A DNA stretch of 53,425 bases from Bacteroidales bacterium (GTDB taxonomy: Bacteria; Bacteroidota; Bacteroidia; Bacteroidales; JAEINX01). The position numbers and the translations under genes are program-made. The stretch spans positions 1 to 53,425 of the forward strand of contig JAEINX010000014.1 in NCBI GenBank assembly GCA_016342645.1, read 5' to 3'. Position 1 is the first letter of the stretch. Every line of letters starts with the position of its first letter. Of the stretch, positions 36,245 through 47,500 are shown one piece after another. The notes below the pieces were generated by a model. The model worked only from the letters and a program-made list of their open reading frames with translations. It had not been told where the DNA came from and searched no databases.

Positions 36245-39200
36245 CTATTGTATTGTAAGTTTTTTAGTTAAAATTTCCTTTTCAGTTTTAATAATAATAA
36301 AATAAATTCCTGCATTATATTCAGAGGTTTTAATATTGACATTATTATTGTTTACAAAGTCTTCATATATATTTTGCCCAAAGAAGTTAATAATTCTAAT
36401 TGATTCTATTTTGTTGTCTGAAATAATATTAATTTCTTCAGTAGCAGGGTTTGGATAAATTTTTAATTCGCCAATTATATTTTTATTTCCAATTGAGATA
36501 GCTTTAGTTATTTTTAAAATACTGTAAATACCGTCCTCACTTGGGAAACTTGGTTTTGCATATGCTTCCGGAAATTCGTTAAGAAAGCTAAAGTGGACAG
36601 GAATTTCAGTTTGTGTTTTGGAATCCCAGACTCTAAGCGAAATCAAATTATTGGTTTCATAACCTTTTTCGTTAGTAAGTGTACTAAAAACGGGGATAGA
36701 GTTTTCGAGGGCATTTTCCGAAATTATCACACTTGCTCCCACCATTTTATCACCATCGAAAACCGCAACCTCATCATCTATTTCCAAACCTTTTATATAA
36801 ATTGAATAAACAGGGTCGGCTGCATTTCCACCTTGGAATATAAAATGCTTTAATGGATTTTTAGGAGTAGATTTCGAAGAAATATTTTTAGAAATATTAT
36901 AAACCAACTCATCATCGGCAAACATTTTTACCAAATAACCTTCGCCGGGAAATAAATCACCGAGGCCATTTACCCAGTTGGGACCAATTTTTCTTAGAGT
37001 TTCCCCGCTTGAGTTCCTAATGAAATTTAAATTATTGTTCAGAATATTTGCAAAAGCATCGAGAGCATTCAATTGTATTTCGGGGAGATAACTAATAAAT
37101 TGGTATCCGGATGATAATCCTATCGGGCTTTGAGCCGATATTTTCACTCCCTCGAAAAGTAATTCATCTCCGGTGTTCATTTTAAATAAATATCCTTCAG
37201 TAGTTATCCAATCACCAATGCCGTTAATCCAGTTCGGACCAATTTTTCTTAAAGTTTCGCCATTCGAATTGCGGACGAAATCAAGCTTTTCGGTCAGAAT
37301 ATTTTGCAAAACAATAAGCATATCTGGTTCTTCAACTTCAATCCTGCTTGAAACAAATTGATAGCCCTGATTTAATTCTATTGTTTGAGTTGAATTTCCG
37401 GAATTTATAAGCTCAAAAAACTCAAGATATTTTTCCATCAATTCGTGTTTTGTTGATTCATTATCATCAAGGCCGACAAATTCAAATGACACTCCGATTG
37501 TTTTATAGGTTTCGGCATCGTAAGCTACCCCACAACCGTAATTCGGCGATTGGTTTTCGAGAATTAATATTGCCGGAGGATTTGCAGTAATTTGATCGAT
37601 ATAACTATTCTCACCTGAATAATTGAAACTTAAATCCTCAGTGAATGAACCCAAAACACCATTAATCGTTCCGAGATTACCGGAACCGTCATTTAATGGA
37701 ATAATATTAAACATAGGATGCACATCTGTTTGACTATCATAAAACCATGTATCTCCCCCTTCCATATATAAATTCCCGCCATTATTCAAATAATTGGCCA
37801 ATTCTTCACCCTGACTGCTACTTAAAACATTGTTATTATTATAAACACCAAGGCAAACAAAAATTGCCGAATATGTTTCTATGCCGATTTCGGGGAAGGT
37901 AGTGAAATAGGCTGCATCCAAACCAAATGCAGCCAGGCTTTCAACAATTGAACCCCCTGAACTTGTATTCATATCCAAATCAATAACCAAAAAATCTTTC
38001 TGGCCAATATAAATATGAAAATCTTTTTGAGTTGAATATCCTGTCTGATCGCAAGCATTAAAAGAAAAATCAACACAATATCCTAATGGAGTTTCAGGAT
38101 CAACTGAAATATTATATGATTGCATTCCTGAGCTTTCTGCTGCAATAACCCCATAGTTAATGCTTGGATTATTGATTGAAATGTTTGAATCTTCACAAAC
38201 TAATTCACCAATAACTTCAGTTGAGTTTGATGTACCTGTGTTTTTTATTGTGATCAGAAAATCTGCTGTTTCCCCCGGTTCTAAATGTGAATTATTGTTT
38301 CCTCCGGGAGGTGGATCGGAAATTTCAAAGCCATCATATTCTAAAACAGGAGCATGGCATTCTATGGTGAAATAGCTTAACCATGTTGTATTTGATCCAG
38401 ATGCTTTTAATGTTAAGTTTACAATATGTTTGTCAAGAATAATATCTGCTACATCGAATGAAAAAGCGTCAATAAGGTTTATTGTTTGGTTTCCTTCGAT
38501 ATTACCAACTAATTCATAATTATCGGTAATCGAAATATAATCATCATCAGTTAAAACCTCAATTTCTACATTTTCTGCAATTTCATTTCCAATATTTTTT
38601 ATATCAATGTTTAAAAATATTTCTTCACCATAATCGACCAAAGTATTATTATTACCCGATGAATCGTTAATTTCATGTGATTTATAAGCAACAAAAGGTT
38701 CATCTGATTGAATAACAGGTAGTTTTTCTTCGTATCTGAAGCAATTTTGTTTAGTAATTACCAAATCAACTATTGAGGAGGTGTCTTGAGGAATTATCAT
38801 TATATCTGTTGGTTGTCCAGTTCCATCGCCTGTACCAATTATTTCTCCATCAACCGATAGTGCAATAAATGAACCTTCATCAGCAGTAATTGTAAAACAA
38901 TTTAATTCACAAATAATTGCTCCTTCGTGAGTAGCTGTAATTTGTTGAGGCATTTCGGTATATAGTACAGAAAAGGCACCTCCATGATGATGAAATAAAT
39001 AATAAGTAATTTCTTTTTCATAAGTATTATAAGGCCAGCTTGACGATTCAAGAAAATACTTCCCGTAAGTACTTGCAAATGCAGGAAAGGCATTTCTCGG
39101 TTCAGATTGTGTATTATAATCGGGCATAAATTCGGGCCACAAGTAATCATAAATCCCCCATTGATAGGTTTCATTCACAAGTTTATATGCAAGGGCAGTT

Positions 39201-40834
39201 GAAGCAGTAATGCCTAATGCACCGTGTTCCATGCGGTGAAATGCTTCGGCAAAACATTGTGGTTCGAAATCGAACTTTCCAGTTGAGCATCCCAATGAAA
39301 AGACATAAGTTGGAAATTCATTGCTCAAAGAACTCATATTATTTAATGAGTAACTTGGACAGCCCCAACTTTCAATATTTCCATGATCATCATATTGAGT
39401 TATAAAAGCGCCGCTATTAATCGCATTAGTAATATCAGTTGAAATTCCCCCCGTCCATGTCAAGCCTGAAGGATCTGTCGGTATATATCCCAATCCGTTA
39501 GGGCCAAAATAATTTACCAAAACATCAGTACCCGGAACAGTTGCCCAATATCCGCCATTTGGATTTCCGCTATGAACCTGATTAATTCTTACAACATCTT
39601 TCCCTAATTCATTATGCAAAAAACCAACTATTGCTTCAGTGCAAATCTGGAACCAACTATAATCTTCCCATCCTGAAATAGCAATCGGATTATTGTAGAA
39701 GTCAGGATTTTCAGGCGGATTTCTTTCATAATCCAAAAATTTGTTTATCATAATTGATAATTCACTTTCATTTCTTGCTGTTATTCGGGCGATAGTGATA
39801 TCGGGAAGTGCATCGCCATCAACATCTGCGTAAAGATTGTCGGCAAGACAATCCTCTGAATCAGGATGTTCAACTAAGGGGGCAACAATTGTATTTCCTG
39901 AAATTCCATGATCCCCGAGTAATAATACAGCAACCGGAGGTATATCCCAATCATAATAAGCATTATCAATATATGTTTCAATTGCGTTGACCGTATTCCC
40001 TCCTAATTCAGAAATAGTAACTACCTTAGTTTGGATTCCTTGCAAACTGCGAAAAGTTTTAATTGTGTCAGCCCAATTTGTAAAACGCTCATCATCGGGG
40101 CAAATAATTAAATATTCGCAGCCTGTTTCATCTGTTTTTCTTTTATTAAAATCAATATTCGGAAGTGATTCAGAATTAATTATCATGTCTTTTAATATCG
40201 GGTCCCACCATTTACTTCGGAGACGATCATTACCAAATTTCCCATTTCCATCAATAAAATGAATTTTAATTTTTAATTCTTTTATTACTTTCAATTCTTT
40301 GCTAACAGGATTATATTGAAAAGGGCTTATTCCGAGTTTCACAATATCCACACCTCTGATTTTTGAAACCTCCGATATTTTAATGATTTTCAACGGATAA
40401 TAAGCATTTTTTGAGTAAATATTTTTGTTTTTAATAAATTCCAAGGGTGCTTCATCTGTTTGAAAAGGTATTTTCGGTGCAGGGGCGATTTCAATATTAT
40501 TAAAGAATTCCTCTGTTATTTCAATAATTTCAAGTTGAACATTCGCTGATTGAGGAATTGCTATAAAACTACTGCTACAAGGTATATTGGGAGCACCTTC
40601 ATCGTTAGGTAAAGACACACCTGAAAGAATTATATTTTGCATGCTTTCGCCATTAACAATAATGTTTTCGAGAGAAAATTCACTTAAGGAATAAGTAAGT
40701 TCAACGCCGGCATTACTGAATTTTGTTAACTGTAATACGTTTTTGTTTGTTTTATTATCAAATTCAAAATTTTCGGAAAAAACACTGTAATTAATTAATA
40801 ATAAAAGAAATGAAAATGTATAGATTGATTTCAT
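36245..40834 (-). CDS. gingipain-like C25 cysteine protease with T9SS sorting domain
   Basis: A 1529-residue secreted protease. It has a signal peptide (1-20) and a C25 propeptide-like region (about 21-225, including VSKIRGVDIVKLGISPFQYNP). A C25 catalytic domain (about 235-600) carries His484 (YDDHGNIESWG) and Cys516 (FSLGCSTGKFD), matching the gingipain HGxE and NCC regions. Two CARDB/Ig-like segments with N-rich linkers (about 690-930) and a ThuA/gingipain-adhesin-like segment (about 935-1140, NYLNNGGNLYMEGGDTW) follow. Next come the RKIGPNW doublet (about 1150-1315), one GDEV...DGD module (about 1328-1445) and a T9SS CTD (about 1455-1529, IYPNPATEEINI). The last three modules are shared with the two cargo proteins at 44529 and 50467. 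It should be surface-anchored by PorU. Its specificity cannot be read. Confidence 0.9.
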   Translation of the reverse strand: MKSIYTFSFLLLLINYSVFSENFEFDNKTNKNVLQLTKFSNAGVELTYSLSEFSLENIIVNGESMQNIILSGVSLPNDEGAPNIPCSSSFIAIPQSANVQLEIIEITEEFFNNIEIAPAPKIPFQTDEAPLEFIKNKNIYSKNAYYPLKIIKISEVSKIRGVDIVKLGISPFQYNPVSKELKVIKELKIKIHFIDGNGKFGNDRLRSKWWDPILKDMIINSESLPNIDFNKRKTDETGCEYLIICPDDERFTNWADTIKTFRSLQGIQTKVVTISELGGNTVNAIETYIDNAYYDWDIPPVAVLLLGDHGISGNTIVAPLVEHPDSEDCLADNLYADVDGDALPDITIARITARNESELSIMINKFLDYERNPPENPDFYNNPIAISGWEDYSWFQICTEAIVGFLHNELGKDVVRINQVHSGNPNGGYWATVPGTDVLVNYFGPNGLGYIPTDPSGLTWTGGISTDITNAINSGAFITQYDDHGNIESWGCPSYSLNNMSSLSNEFPTYVFSLGCSTGKFDFEPQCFAEAFHRMEHGALGITASTALAYKLVNETYQWGIYDYLWPEFMPDYNTQSEPRNAFPAFASTYGKYFLESSSWPYNTYEKEITYYLFHHHGGAFSVLYTEMPQQITATHEGAIICELNCFTITADEGSFIALSVDGEIIGTGDGTGQPTDIMIIPQDTSSIVDLVITKQNCFRYEEKLPVIQSDEPFVAYKSHEINDSSGNNNTLVDYGEEIFLNIDIKNIGNEIAENVEIEVLTDDDYISITDNYELVGNIEGNQTINLIDAFSFDVADIILDKHIVNLTLKASGSNTTWLSYFTIECHAPVLEYDGFEISDPPPGGNNNSHLEPGETADFLITIKNTGTSNSTEVIGELVCEDSNISINNPSINYGVIAAESSGMQSYNISVDPETPLGYCVDFSFNACDQTGYSTQKDFHIYIGQKDFLVIDLDMNTSSGGSIVESLAAFGLDAAYFTTFPEIGIETYSAIFVCLGVYNNNNVLSSSQGEELANYLNNGGNLYMEGGDTWFYDSQTDVHPMFNIIPLNDGSGNLGTINGVLGSFTEDLSFNYSGENSYIDQITANPPAILILENQSPNYGCGVAYDAETYKTIGVSFEFVGLDDNESTKHELMEKYLEFFELINSGNSTQTIELNQGYQFVSSRIEVEEPDMLIVLQNILTEKLDFVRNSNGETLRKIGPNWINGIGDWITTEGYLFKMNTGDELLFEGVKISAQSPIGLSSGYQFISYLPEIQLNALDAFANILNNNLNFIRNSSGETLRKIGPNWVNGLGDLFPGEGYLVKMFADDELVYNISKNISSKSTPKNPLKHFIFQGGNAADPVYSIYIKGLEIDDEVAVFDGDKMVGASVIISENALENSIPVFSTLTNEKGYETNNLISLRVWDSKTQTEIPVHFSFLNEFPEAYAKPSFPSEDGIYSILKITKAISIGNKNIIGELKIYPNPATEEINIISDNKIESIRIINFFGQNIYEDFVNNNNVNIKTSEYNAGIYFIIIKTEKEILTKKLTIQ

Positions 40835-41151
40835 AATATAATAGGTTTTGTTTAATAAATTTATTTCATGTTTCTATAGACAAAAATAATAAGAATTTCT
40901 AGTCATCAGCTTATCATATGATTATAAATTATTATAACAGCATAAGATTATCTTATAGATAAAATATTCTATTATATCAGACCAAGTTTATTATGAATTG
41001 GTTGTATGGTTTTGATTAATATTTAAAAAAAATTAAGCTTTTAGGCTGTCTAATTTGTATTTTTGTTTTCGATTTTGGTTCATATAAAAAATAAAAATTA
41101 TTAAGTTTGTTAATATTTGATTAATAAATATTAGTTCCTTTTAAAAAATAA
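40835..41151. promoter_or_regulatory. divergent intergenic region, C25 protease / mrdA
   Basis: About 317 nt, AT-rich. TATTTTTG boxes matching the -7 consensus TAnnTTTG occur once in each direction: plus strand 41058-41065 (87 nt before mrdA) and minus strand 40881-40888 (46 nt before the protease gene). Neither has a convincing TTG at the right distance, so these are tentative. I see no other feature. Confidence 0.35.
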
Positions 41152-42966
41152 ATGAAAGACTCTTATAAAGCCCGAAAATATGTAATAATTTCAATTATTA
41201 TGCTTATGGGATTTATATTTGTTGTTCGTTTATTTTTTCTTCAAATAGTTGATAACGAATATAAACTATCAGCCGAAAATAATGTTTTAAGGTATGTTGT
41301 GCAATATCCGGCTCGCGGTTTAATTTACGATAGAAGCGATAATTTGCTTGTTTATAATGAAGCAGCTTATGATTTGCTTATTGTTCCAAAACAATTAAAG
41401 GATTTTGATACGACCGAATTATGCCAACTTTTAGATATTGAAAAACACGAATTAATTGAGAATATTTTAAAAGCACGCAAATATTCCTATTATAAGCCTT
41501 CGATTTTTCTTGAGCAAATTACAAGTGAAAACTATGGACGGCTACAAGAAAAACTATATAAATTTAATGGATTTTATGTTCAAAAACGAACTTTGAGAAA
41601 ATACCCATATAAAAATGCTGCCCATATTCTTGGATATGTGGGAGAAGTAAATCAAAATGAAATTAAAAAGGACAAATATTATAAACAAGGTGATTACATC
41701 GGGAAAAGCGGAATAGAAAAATCTTATGAAAAAGAATTACGAGGCAAAAAAGGATTAAAAATTCGTTTGGTTGATGTTTTTAACCGCATAAAAGGAAGTT
41801 ATAAAGACGGGCGATTTGATACTTTAGCGGAAGCAGGCAAAAATCTACAAATTTCATTAGACATAGAACTTCAGCAATATGGTGAAATGCTGATGAAAAA
41901 CAAAAAAGGAAGCATAGTTGCAATTGAACCGGCAAGCGGCGAAATCCTTGCTTTGGTAAGTACACCTTCTTATGATCCGAATTTATTAATAGGCAGGGTA
42001 AGGTCTGAAAATTACAAGAAATTAAGTAAAGACTCCTTACAACCTCTTTTTAATCGTGCAACAATGGCACAATATCCTCCCGGTTCTACTTTTAAACTAA
42101 TAAATGCTTTAATTGGCTTAGAAGAAAATGTTTTGACGAGAAACACAAAATATTCATGCAACGGATTAAATACCAAACCTATAGGTTGCAGTCATGATCA
42201 TTTTTCGCCATTAAAATTAATTTCGGCAATCGAATTATCGTGTAATCCTTATTTTTGGAATGTTTTCAAATCAATAATCGAGAATCCAAAATATTCTAAT
42301 ACAAAGGAAGCCTACGATAATTGGAGAAAATATGTAAAAAGTTTCAATATTGGAGAAAAATTTAATACCGATATTTCAAACCAAACTAAAGGATTTATTC
42401 CATTAGATACATATTATAATAAATATTATGGCAAAAATCACTGGAAAGCATTAACTATTAGGTCGCTTGCAATAGGCCAGGGCGAAATTCTGTTAAGTCC
42501 GCTTCAATTGGCAAACACTGCTGCAATAATAGCGAATAGTGGATTTTATTACCCGCCTCATTTTTTTAAAACTATTGATGATGAAAATGAATTGAAACCG
42601 GAATTTGTAAAAAAAGTAAATACTATTTTTAAAAAAAAACATTTTAAAACCATTATTGAAGGGATGTTTCAGGTTTATGAAGGTGAGCATGGAACTGCTC
42701 GTTGGTTTAAAAACGATAGTATTCAAATTTGTGGAAAAACAGGAACCTCACAAAACCCTCACGGTGAAAACCACTCAATTTTTATAGCTTTTGCACCAAA
42801 GGATAATCCCCGGATAGCTATTTCTGTTGTTGTTGAAAATTCAGGAAGTGGAGCAAAATGGGCAGCACCGATTGCTACGCTTATGATCGAAAAATATCTT
42901 TTTGGTGAAGTAAAACCAAACTGGTTTGAAGAAAATATTATTAATACAAACTTATTGGGAAATTGA
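41152..42966 (+). CDS. mrdA: penicillin-binding protein 2 (elongasome transpeptidase)
   Basis: A 604-residue class B PBP that cross-links peptidoglycan during elongation. One N-terminal transmembrane segment (about 12-32) is followed by the pedestal/dimerisation domain (RGLIYDRSDNLLVYNEAAYDL) and a transpeptidase domain. The catalytic motifs are SxxK at Ser312-Lys315 (PPGSTFKLIN), SxN at Ser363-Cys-Asn365 (ELSCNPYF) and KTG at Lys529-Gly531 (CGKTGTSQNPHG). The length is typical of PBP2. It overlaps rodA by 4 nt, the usual mrdA-mrdB pairing. mreBCD are not in the window. Confidence 0.96.
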   Translation: MKDSYKARKYVIISIIMLMGFIFVVRLFFLQIVDNEYKLSAENNVLRYVVQYPARGLIYDRSDNLLVYNEAAYDLLIVPKQLKDFDTTELCQLLDIEKHELIENILKARKYSYYKPSIFLEQITSENYGRLQEKLYKFNGFYVQKRTLRKYPYKNAAHILGYVGEVNQNEIKKDKYYKQGDYIGKSGIEKSYEKELRGKKGLKIRLVDVFNRIKGSYKDGRFDTLAEAGKNLQISLDIELQQYGEMLMKNKKGSIVAIEPASGEILALVSTPSYDPNLLIGRVRSENYKKLSKDSLQPLFNRATMAQYPPGSTFKLINALIGLEENVLTRNTKYSCNGLNTKPIGCSHDHFSPLKLISAIELSCNPYFWNVFKSIIENPKYSNTKEAYDNWRKYVKSFNIGEKFNTDISNQTKGFIPLDTYYNKYYGKNHWKALTIRSLAIGQGEILLSPLQLANTAAIIANSGFYYPPHFFKTIDDENELKPEFVKKVNTIFKKKHFKTIIEGMFQVYEGEHGTARWFKNDSIQICGKTGTSQNPHGENHSIFIAFAPKDNPRIAISVVVENSGSGAKWAAPIATLMIEKYLFGEVKPNWFEENIINTNLLGN

Positions 42967-44222
42967 GAAAAAGAAAAGGAATATTCATTAATATCGACCG
43001 GCTGTCAGTGCTTTTATACTTTACGTTGGTTTTCATCGGATGGATAAATATTTATGCTGCTGTTTTTAACGAAGAGCATCAAAATATCTTTGATTTTTCT
43101 CAAAACTATGGCAAACAATTAATCTGGATTATAAGTTCAGTAATTTTGGCTTTGATAATTTTAATGATAGACATCAAATTTTTTTCTTCTTTTTCATATA
43201 TAATTTATTTGCTTAGCATGTTTTCGCTCGTTGTGGTTTTGATGTTGGGTAAAGAAATTGCAGGATCAAAATCGTGGTTTCAAATAGGAAGTTTTGCACT
43301 CCAACCAGCCGAATTTGCAAAATTTGCCACCTGCCTGGCAATTGCAAAATACCTAAGTGTAATTGATAGAAAAATGCAAACTTTGAAAACAAAAGTTTTT
43401 GCTTTTTTGATTTTATTACTACCGGCCGGATTAATTCTACTGCAAAACGATACAGGTTCGGCTTTGGTTTATTTTTCATTTATTTTAGTTCTTTATCGTG
43501 AAGGTTTATCAGGTTCATTTTTAATATTTGGAGGAATTATTGCGGTTTTATTTTTATTAACACTTTGGTTAGGAATTTTATATGCAATAGGAATAGTACT
43601 GGCTATTTGTTTATTCTTATTACTTTTAATAAAAAGAAAACGAAATAATATTTTCACATTAATTGTAGTGTTTTTAATTGCAGGAGGTTTTATATTAAGT
43701 GTTGATTATACTTTTGAAAATATTCTTGAAAAACATCAGAAAACTCGAATCAATGTATTGATTGGGAAAGAAACCGATATTAGAGGAGCAGGATATAATG
43801 TTCATCAATCTAAAATTGCAATAGGCTCGGGAGGATTAACAGGCAAAGGTTTTTTAAAAGGAACACAAACAAAATATAACTTTGTACCCGAACAAAGTAC
43901 CGACTTTATTTTTTGTACGATAGGTGAAGAATGGGGTTTTGCCGGCAGTTCGCTCGTTGTGGCTTTATTTTCAGCCTTGCTTATCAGGTTGATTATTATG
44001 GCCGAACGCCAAAAATCGAAATTTAGTCGAATTTATGGTTATGGTGTATGCTCAATTTTGTTTTTCCACTTTATAATTAATATTGGTATGACAATAGGAA
44101 TAGCACCGGTTATTGGCATTCCTCTTCCTTTTATAAGTTATGGAGGTTCTTCATTATGGGCTTTTACCATACTTCTATTTATTTTTATCAGACAGGATGC
44201 AAGCAGAGGTGAATTGCTCTAA
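42963..44222 (+). CDS. mrdB: RodA, SEDS-family peptidoglycan glycosyltransferase
   Basis: A 419-residue polytopic membrane protein with about ten hydrophobic segments, the elongasome glycan polymerase partner of PBP2. SEDS motifs: FFSSFSYIIYLLSMFSLVVVLMLGKEIAGSKSWFQIG (split), LQPAEFAKFA, LLQNDTGSALVYFSF with the functionally important Asp, QSKIAIGSGGLTGKGFLKGTQTK, VPEQSTDFIFCTIGEEWGF and the final PLPFISYGGSS. The start is a TTG at 42963 that overlaps the mrdA stop (TTGA); no in-frame ATG lies nearby. The TTG start and overlap imply translational coupling to mrdA. Confidence 0.95.
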   Translation: MRKRKGIFINIDRLSVLLYFTLVFIGWINIYAAVFNEEHQNIFDFSQNYGKQLIWIISSVILALIILMIDIKFFSSFSYIIYLLSMFSLVVVLMLGKEIAGSKSWFQIGSFALQPAEFAKFATCLAIAKYLSVIDRKMQTLKTKVFAFLILLLPAGLILLQNDTGSALVYFSFILVLYREGLSGSFLIFGGIIAVLFLLTLWLGILYAIGIVLAICLFLLLLIKRKRNNIFTLIVVFLIAGGFILSVDYTFENILEKHQKTRINVLIGKETDIRGAGYNVHQSKIAIGSGGLTGKGFLKGTQTKYNFVPEQSTDFIFCTIGEEWGFAGSSLVVALFSALLIRLIIMAERQKSKFSRIYGYGVCSILFFHFIINIGMTIGIAPVIGIPLPFISYGGSSLWAFTILLFIFIRQDASRGELL

Positions 44223-44528
44223 AAAATATGAAATTTGAGTTTTGAGTTTTTTTTATTCTATTAGGCAATTCGCTTATCTCCTTTTCCAAAAAGGAAGGGC
44301 AAGGGCGCGAATAAAAAAATAAAAAAAATAATTCAAAAATATATTTTCTAACTAATTTTTATTATATTTGTACTTTCATTCCGATAAGGATGAAAATATT
44401 ACGAGGGTTTTTATGACTCTATATTAATATATAGAGCTCAAATATATAAAAAAAATAGAGAAAAATATTTCATAAAAGCGGAAGCCGAAAAGCTTTAATA
44501 GAGTAAGCAAAACTCAAAATTATTCATT
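44223..44528. promoter_or_regulatory. leader region of the large secreted protein gene
   Basis: After rodA comes an AT-rich stretch. TATATTTG at 44363-44370 matches the -7 consensus, though its -33 partner is weak. This predicts a leader of about 150 nt. The leader contains a perfect 8-bp hairpin with TAAT loop at 44417-44436, a smaller one (TCATTCC/GGATGA, about 44377-44394), and a GC-richer patch at 44476-44494. No known riboswitch class fits. Confidence 0.35.
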
Positions 44529-47500
44529 ATGAAAAAGATATTTCTTTTAACAGTGCTTTTAAGCTTTGGGTTGTTATCCATCGCTCAAACAAAATTTCAA
44601 GTTAAAAACAATCTTAGAGAAGCTAAATCAATAGATTTTCAAGCTTCTGAAAAGGTTTTGGGGCAATCATCGGAAATGCCTTATTTAAAACCTGCAACTA
44701 ATTCTAATATTGGGTCAGATGCAATTGATGTAATTGACATAGGTAATTCTGCCAATGCTTACGGTTTATATAATGGTGGACATACTTACGTGTGGGTTGA
44801 AAATGATATCAATAGTATTTCTTTTACTCATAGGATGCAAAATCCGCCTAATGGGCCGGGCTCAGGCTATGTTGCTTATGATTTCTCAATAGATGGAGGT
44901 GAAACATGGTTAGTAAATAATCAGGTTTATTCACCGCCAACAACTGAACTTCATGCACGCTTTCCTCAGGGATTAATTTATAATCCTGAAGAAAACACAG
45001 ATCCATCGCAAGCATATTTTACATACTTTATTCCTATTCTGGAAGATAATTTGCAATTGGGCATATATGCCTGGGGAGTTAACGGCTTAACAACAATACC
45101 GCCGGAGCCAACTCAAAATCATCAATATTCAAACCCCTCTCAAGGATTTTATCAAAATGTTCCTGAAGCATTTCATATAGTTCCCAACGGAAATACTTTC
45201 GTTGTAGAGCCTGCTCTTCTTGATGGTTATTTCCTTAATTACACAGGAAATTTACTTTTTACAAGTGGTGTATTTAATACAGTAATTAACGATTATGAAT
45301 ATACTCAGTTCTTATTACCTGCACCCATAACTAACTCTCCTCAATATTGTAATATCCCTGCATGTAGAATTGCCTTTTCTCCAGACGGACAAATAGGATA
45401 TGTTGCAATGTTGGCTAATAATGATGGAAACACAGCGGAATCTTATGGATGTTATTACCCGATTTTATATAAATCAACCGATGGTGGTGAAACTTGGGAT
45501 GAAGAAGCAATTAATGTACAATTAGGAGGCCCGGAAGGCTTGGATGCGGTTCTTAATTACATGAGTGATGAAAACCTTGCTCAAATCTTTGAACCACCCA
45601 TTCCGCCACGAGACGAAATTCCTTATTCTACTGCTTTCGACCTCGACCTTGTTGTTGATGCAATTGGTAATCCTCATATTTTAACTACCGTTGGTGTCGG
45701 TAGTCAGGAGTGGTCAATTTATACTTCTGCTCAAGGCGAAGCCTGTAATGGCTGGATTTCAATGCTTCATATTTATAAAACAGATTACGGTGCATGGACA
45801 GCCGACACTCTGGCAACACCTAACACTTTTAGTGGAGTGTTTGGTGGCTACACCGGAATTAGTGAAGACAATCGGCCTCAAATTTCAATTACACCTGCCG
45901 GGAATAAAATTTTCTTCTCATGGATTGACTCAGATCAACCAGATATTATTGATAACATTTATCCAGATATTTTTTGTGTTGGTTATGACATTGATAACGA
46001 TGTTTATACCCAGGATAACGGTAATTACAAACTTTGGAATGTAACAACTTTGACACCTGCCTGGATGGAATCATATATGGCAACACAATCATATTATGTT
46101 TTCGACGATGATTATAGTTGGGAAATTCCTTTTGTTTATCAGGATATGGATATAAATGATCCTTCCGCTCCAGTACAATATAAATACATTAAAGATTTTG
46201 TTATTTTTTCAGAGGCTTTTTATGATTACTTTAAAGCAGATTTCACAGCCAATCAAACAACAATTACAGCAGGATCATCAATACAGTTTTATGATCAATC
46301 AATTGGTGACCCTTTAAATTGGAAATGGGATTTTAATAATGACGGAATAATTGACAGATACATACCAAATCCGAACTGGACTTATGATGAGCCGGGGATT
46401 TATTCGGTATCACTAACTATAACTGATGGAATAGAAGAAGATACTAAATTAAAAGAAAGATATATTGAAGTTCTTGAACTACAGTCTCCGGTTTTAATTA
46501 GTGCCACTCCCGGAATTGAAGAGATTAGCCTTGAATGGGAGCCAATCTCCAACAAATCAAATAAGGAAAACAAAACAGGTCATTTTATTTTTAACGGTGG
46601 AAACCCTGCGAGTGATAAATGGGCAATTTATGTGGGAGGTGCAATTTTTGACGGAACAGATATGGAAGCCGGAGATGAGATAGGTGTTTTTGATGGTGAT
46701 ATTCTTGTAGGAGCATTTACTTTAGATCAGGTATGTACGCCGGAAAATCAATTATATAATGATATATTTGCATATAGCATGCTACGAAATGGCGACCCCG
46801 GATACACCGCAGGAGGCAGCTTTACAATAATTGCCTGGGACGAAAGCGAACAAATAGAATCAATATCATTTGAATATATTTTCAGCGATCCTTATGGAGA
46901 TGCATGGACAGGAGATGTTTTTCCTTATGGCGACGGGCAATATTCAATGGCAGAATTTTCATTCTCTGGTATTTATGTGCCAGCATTTAATATTTACTAT
47001 GAAGACGGAACTCTTGTTGCAGGCGAAGTTGAAGGAACAACCTATACGGATTTGGATTTAATATCCGGACAAGAATATTGCTATTATGTTAAGCAAATCA
47101 TGGTTAATGGTGCAGAATCCAATCCTTCAAATATTTTATGCGCAACGCCATTGTTAGATGATGCACCTGTCTTGGTAAGTGCTACACCCGGCATTGAAGA
47201 AATCAGCCTTGAATGGGAAGCAGTACCCGAAAAAGATAAAACATCTCCTAAAGATTTTGAAAATGATGGAGAACATTGGAACGTGTTTGGCGATCCAAGT
47301 GCATGGACCTGGATTATTTATATTGGAATTGCTGAATTTAATATCGATGGCTATGACCTTGAAGCAGGAGATGAAATCGCTATTTTCGATGGTGATATTC
47401 TTGTGGGAGCTTACACATTGGATCAGGTTTGCATACCTGATAATATGTTTGATAATGAGTTAATTGTATATAGAGAACTATCTAATGGCCCTGGGTTTAC

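Noticed and set aside
44274..44310. Terminator hairpin after rodA (CCTTTTCC ... GGAAGG)
   Set aside because: The arms do not pair well and no T run follows at the right place.
44529..46200. Active sialidase
   Set aside because: Asp-boxes are present, but no Arg triad or Tyr/Glu active-site pattern could be identified, and Asp-boxes occur in many non-enzymatic propellers.
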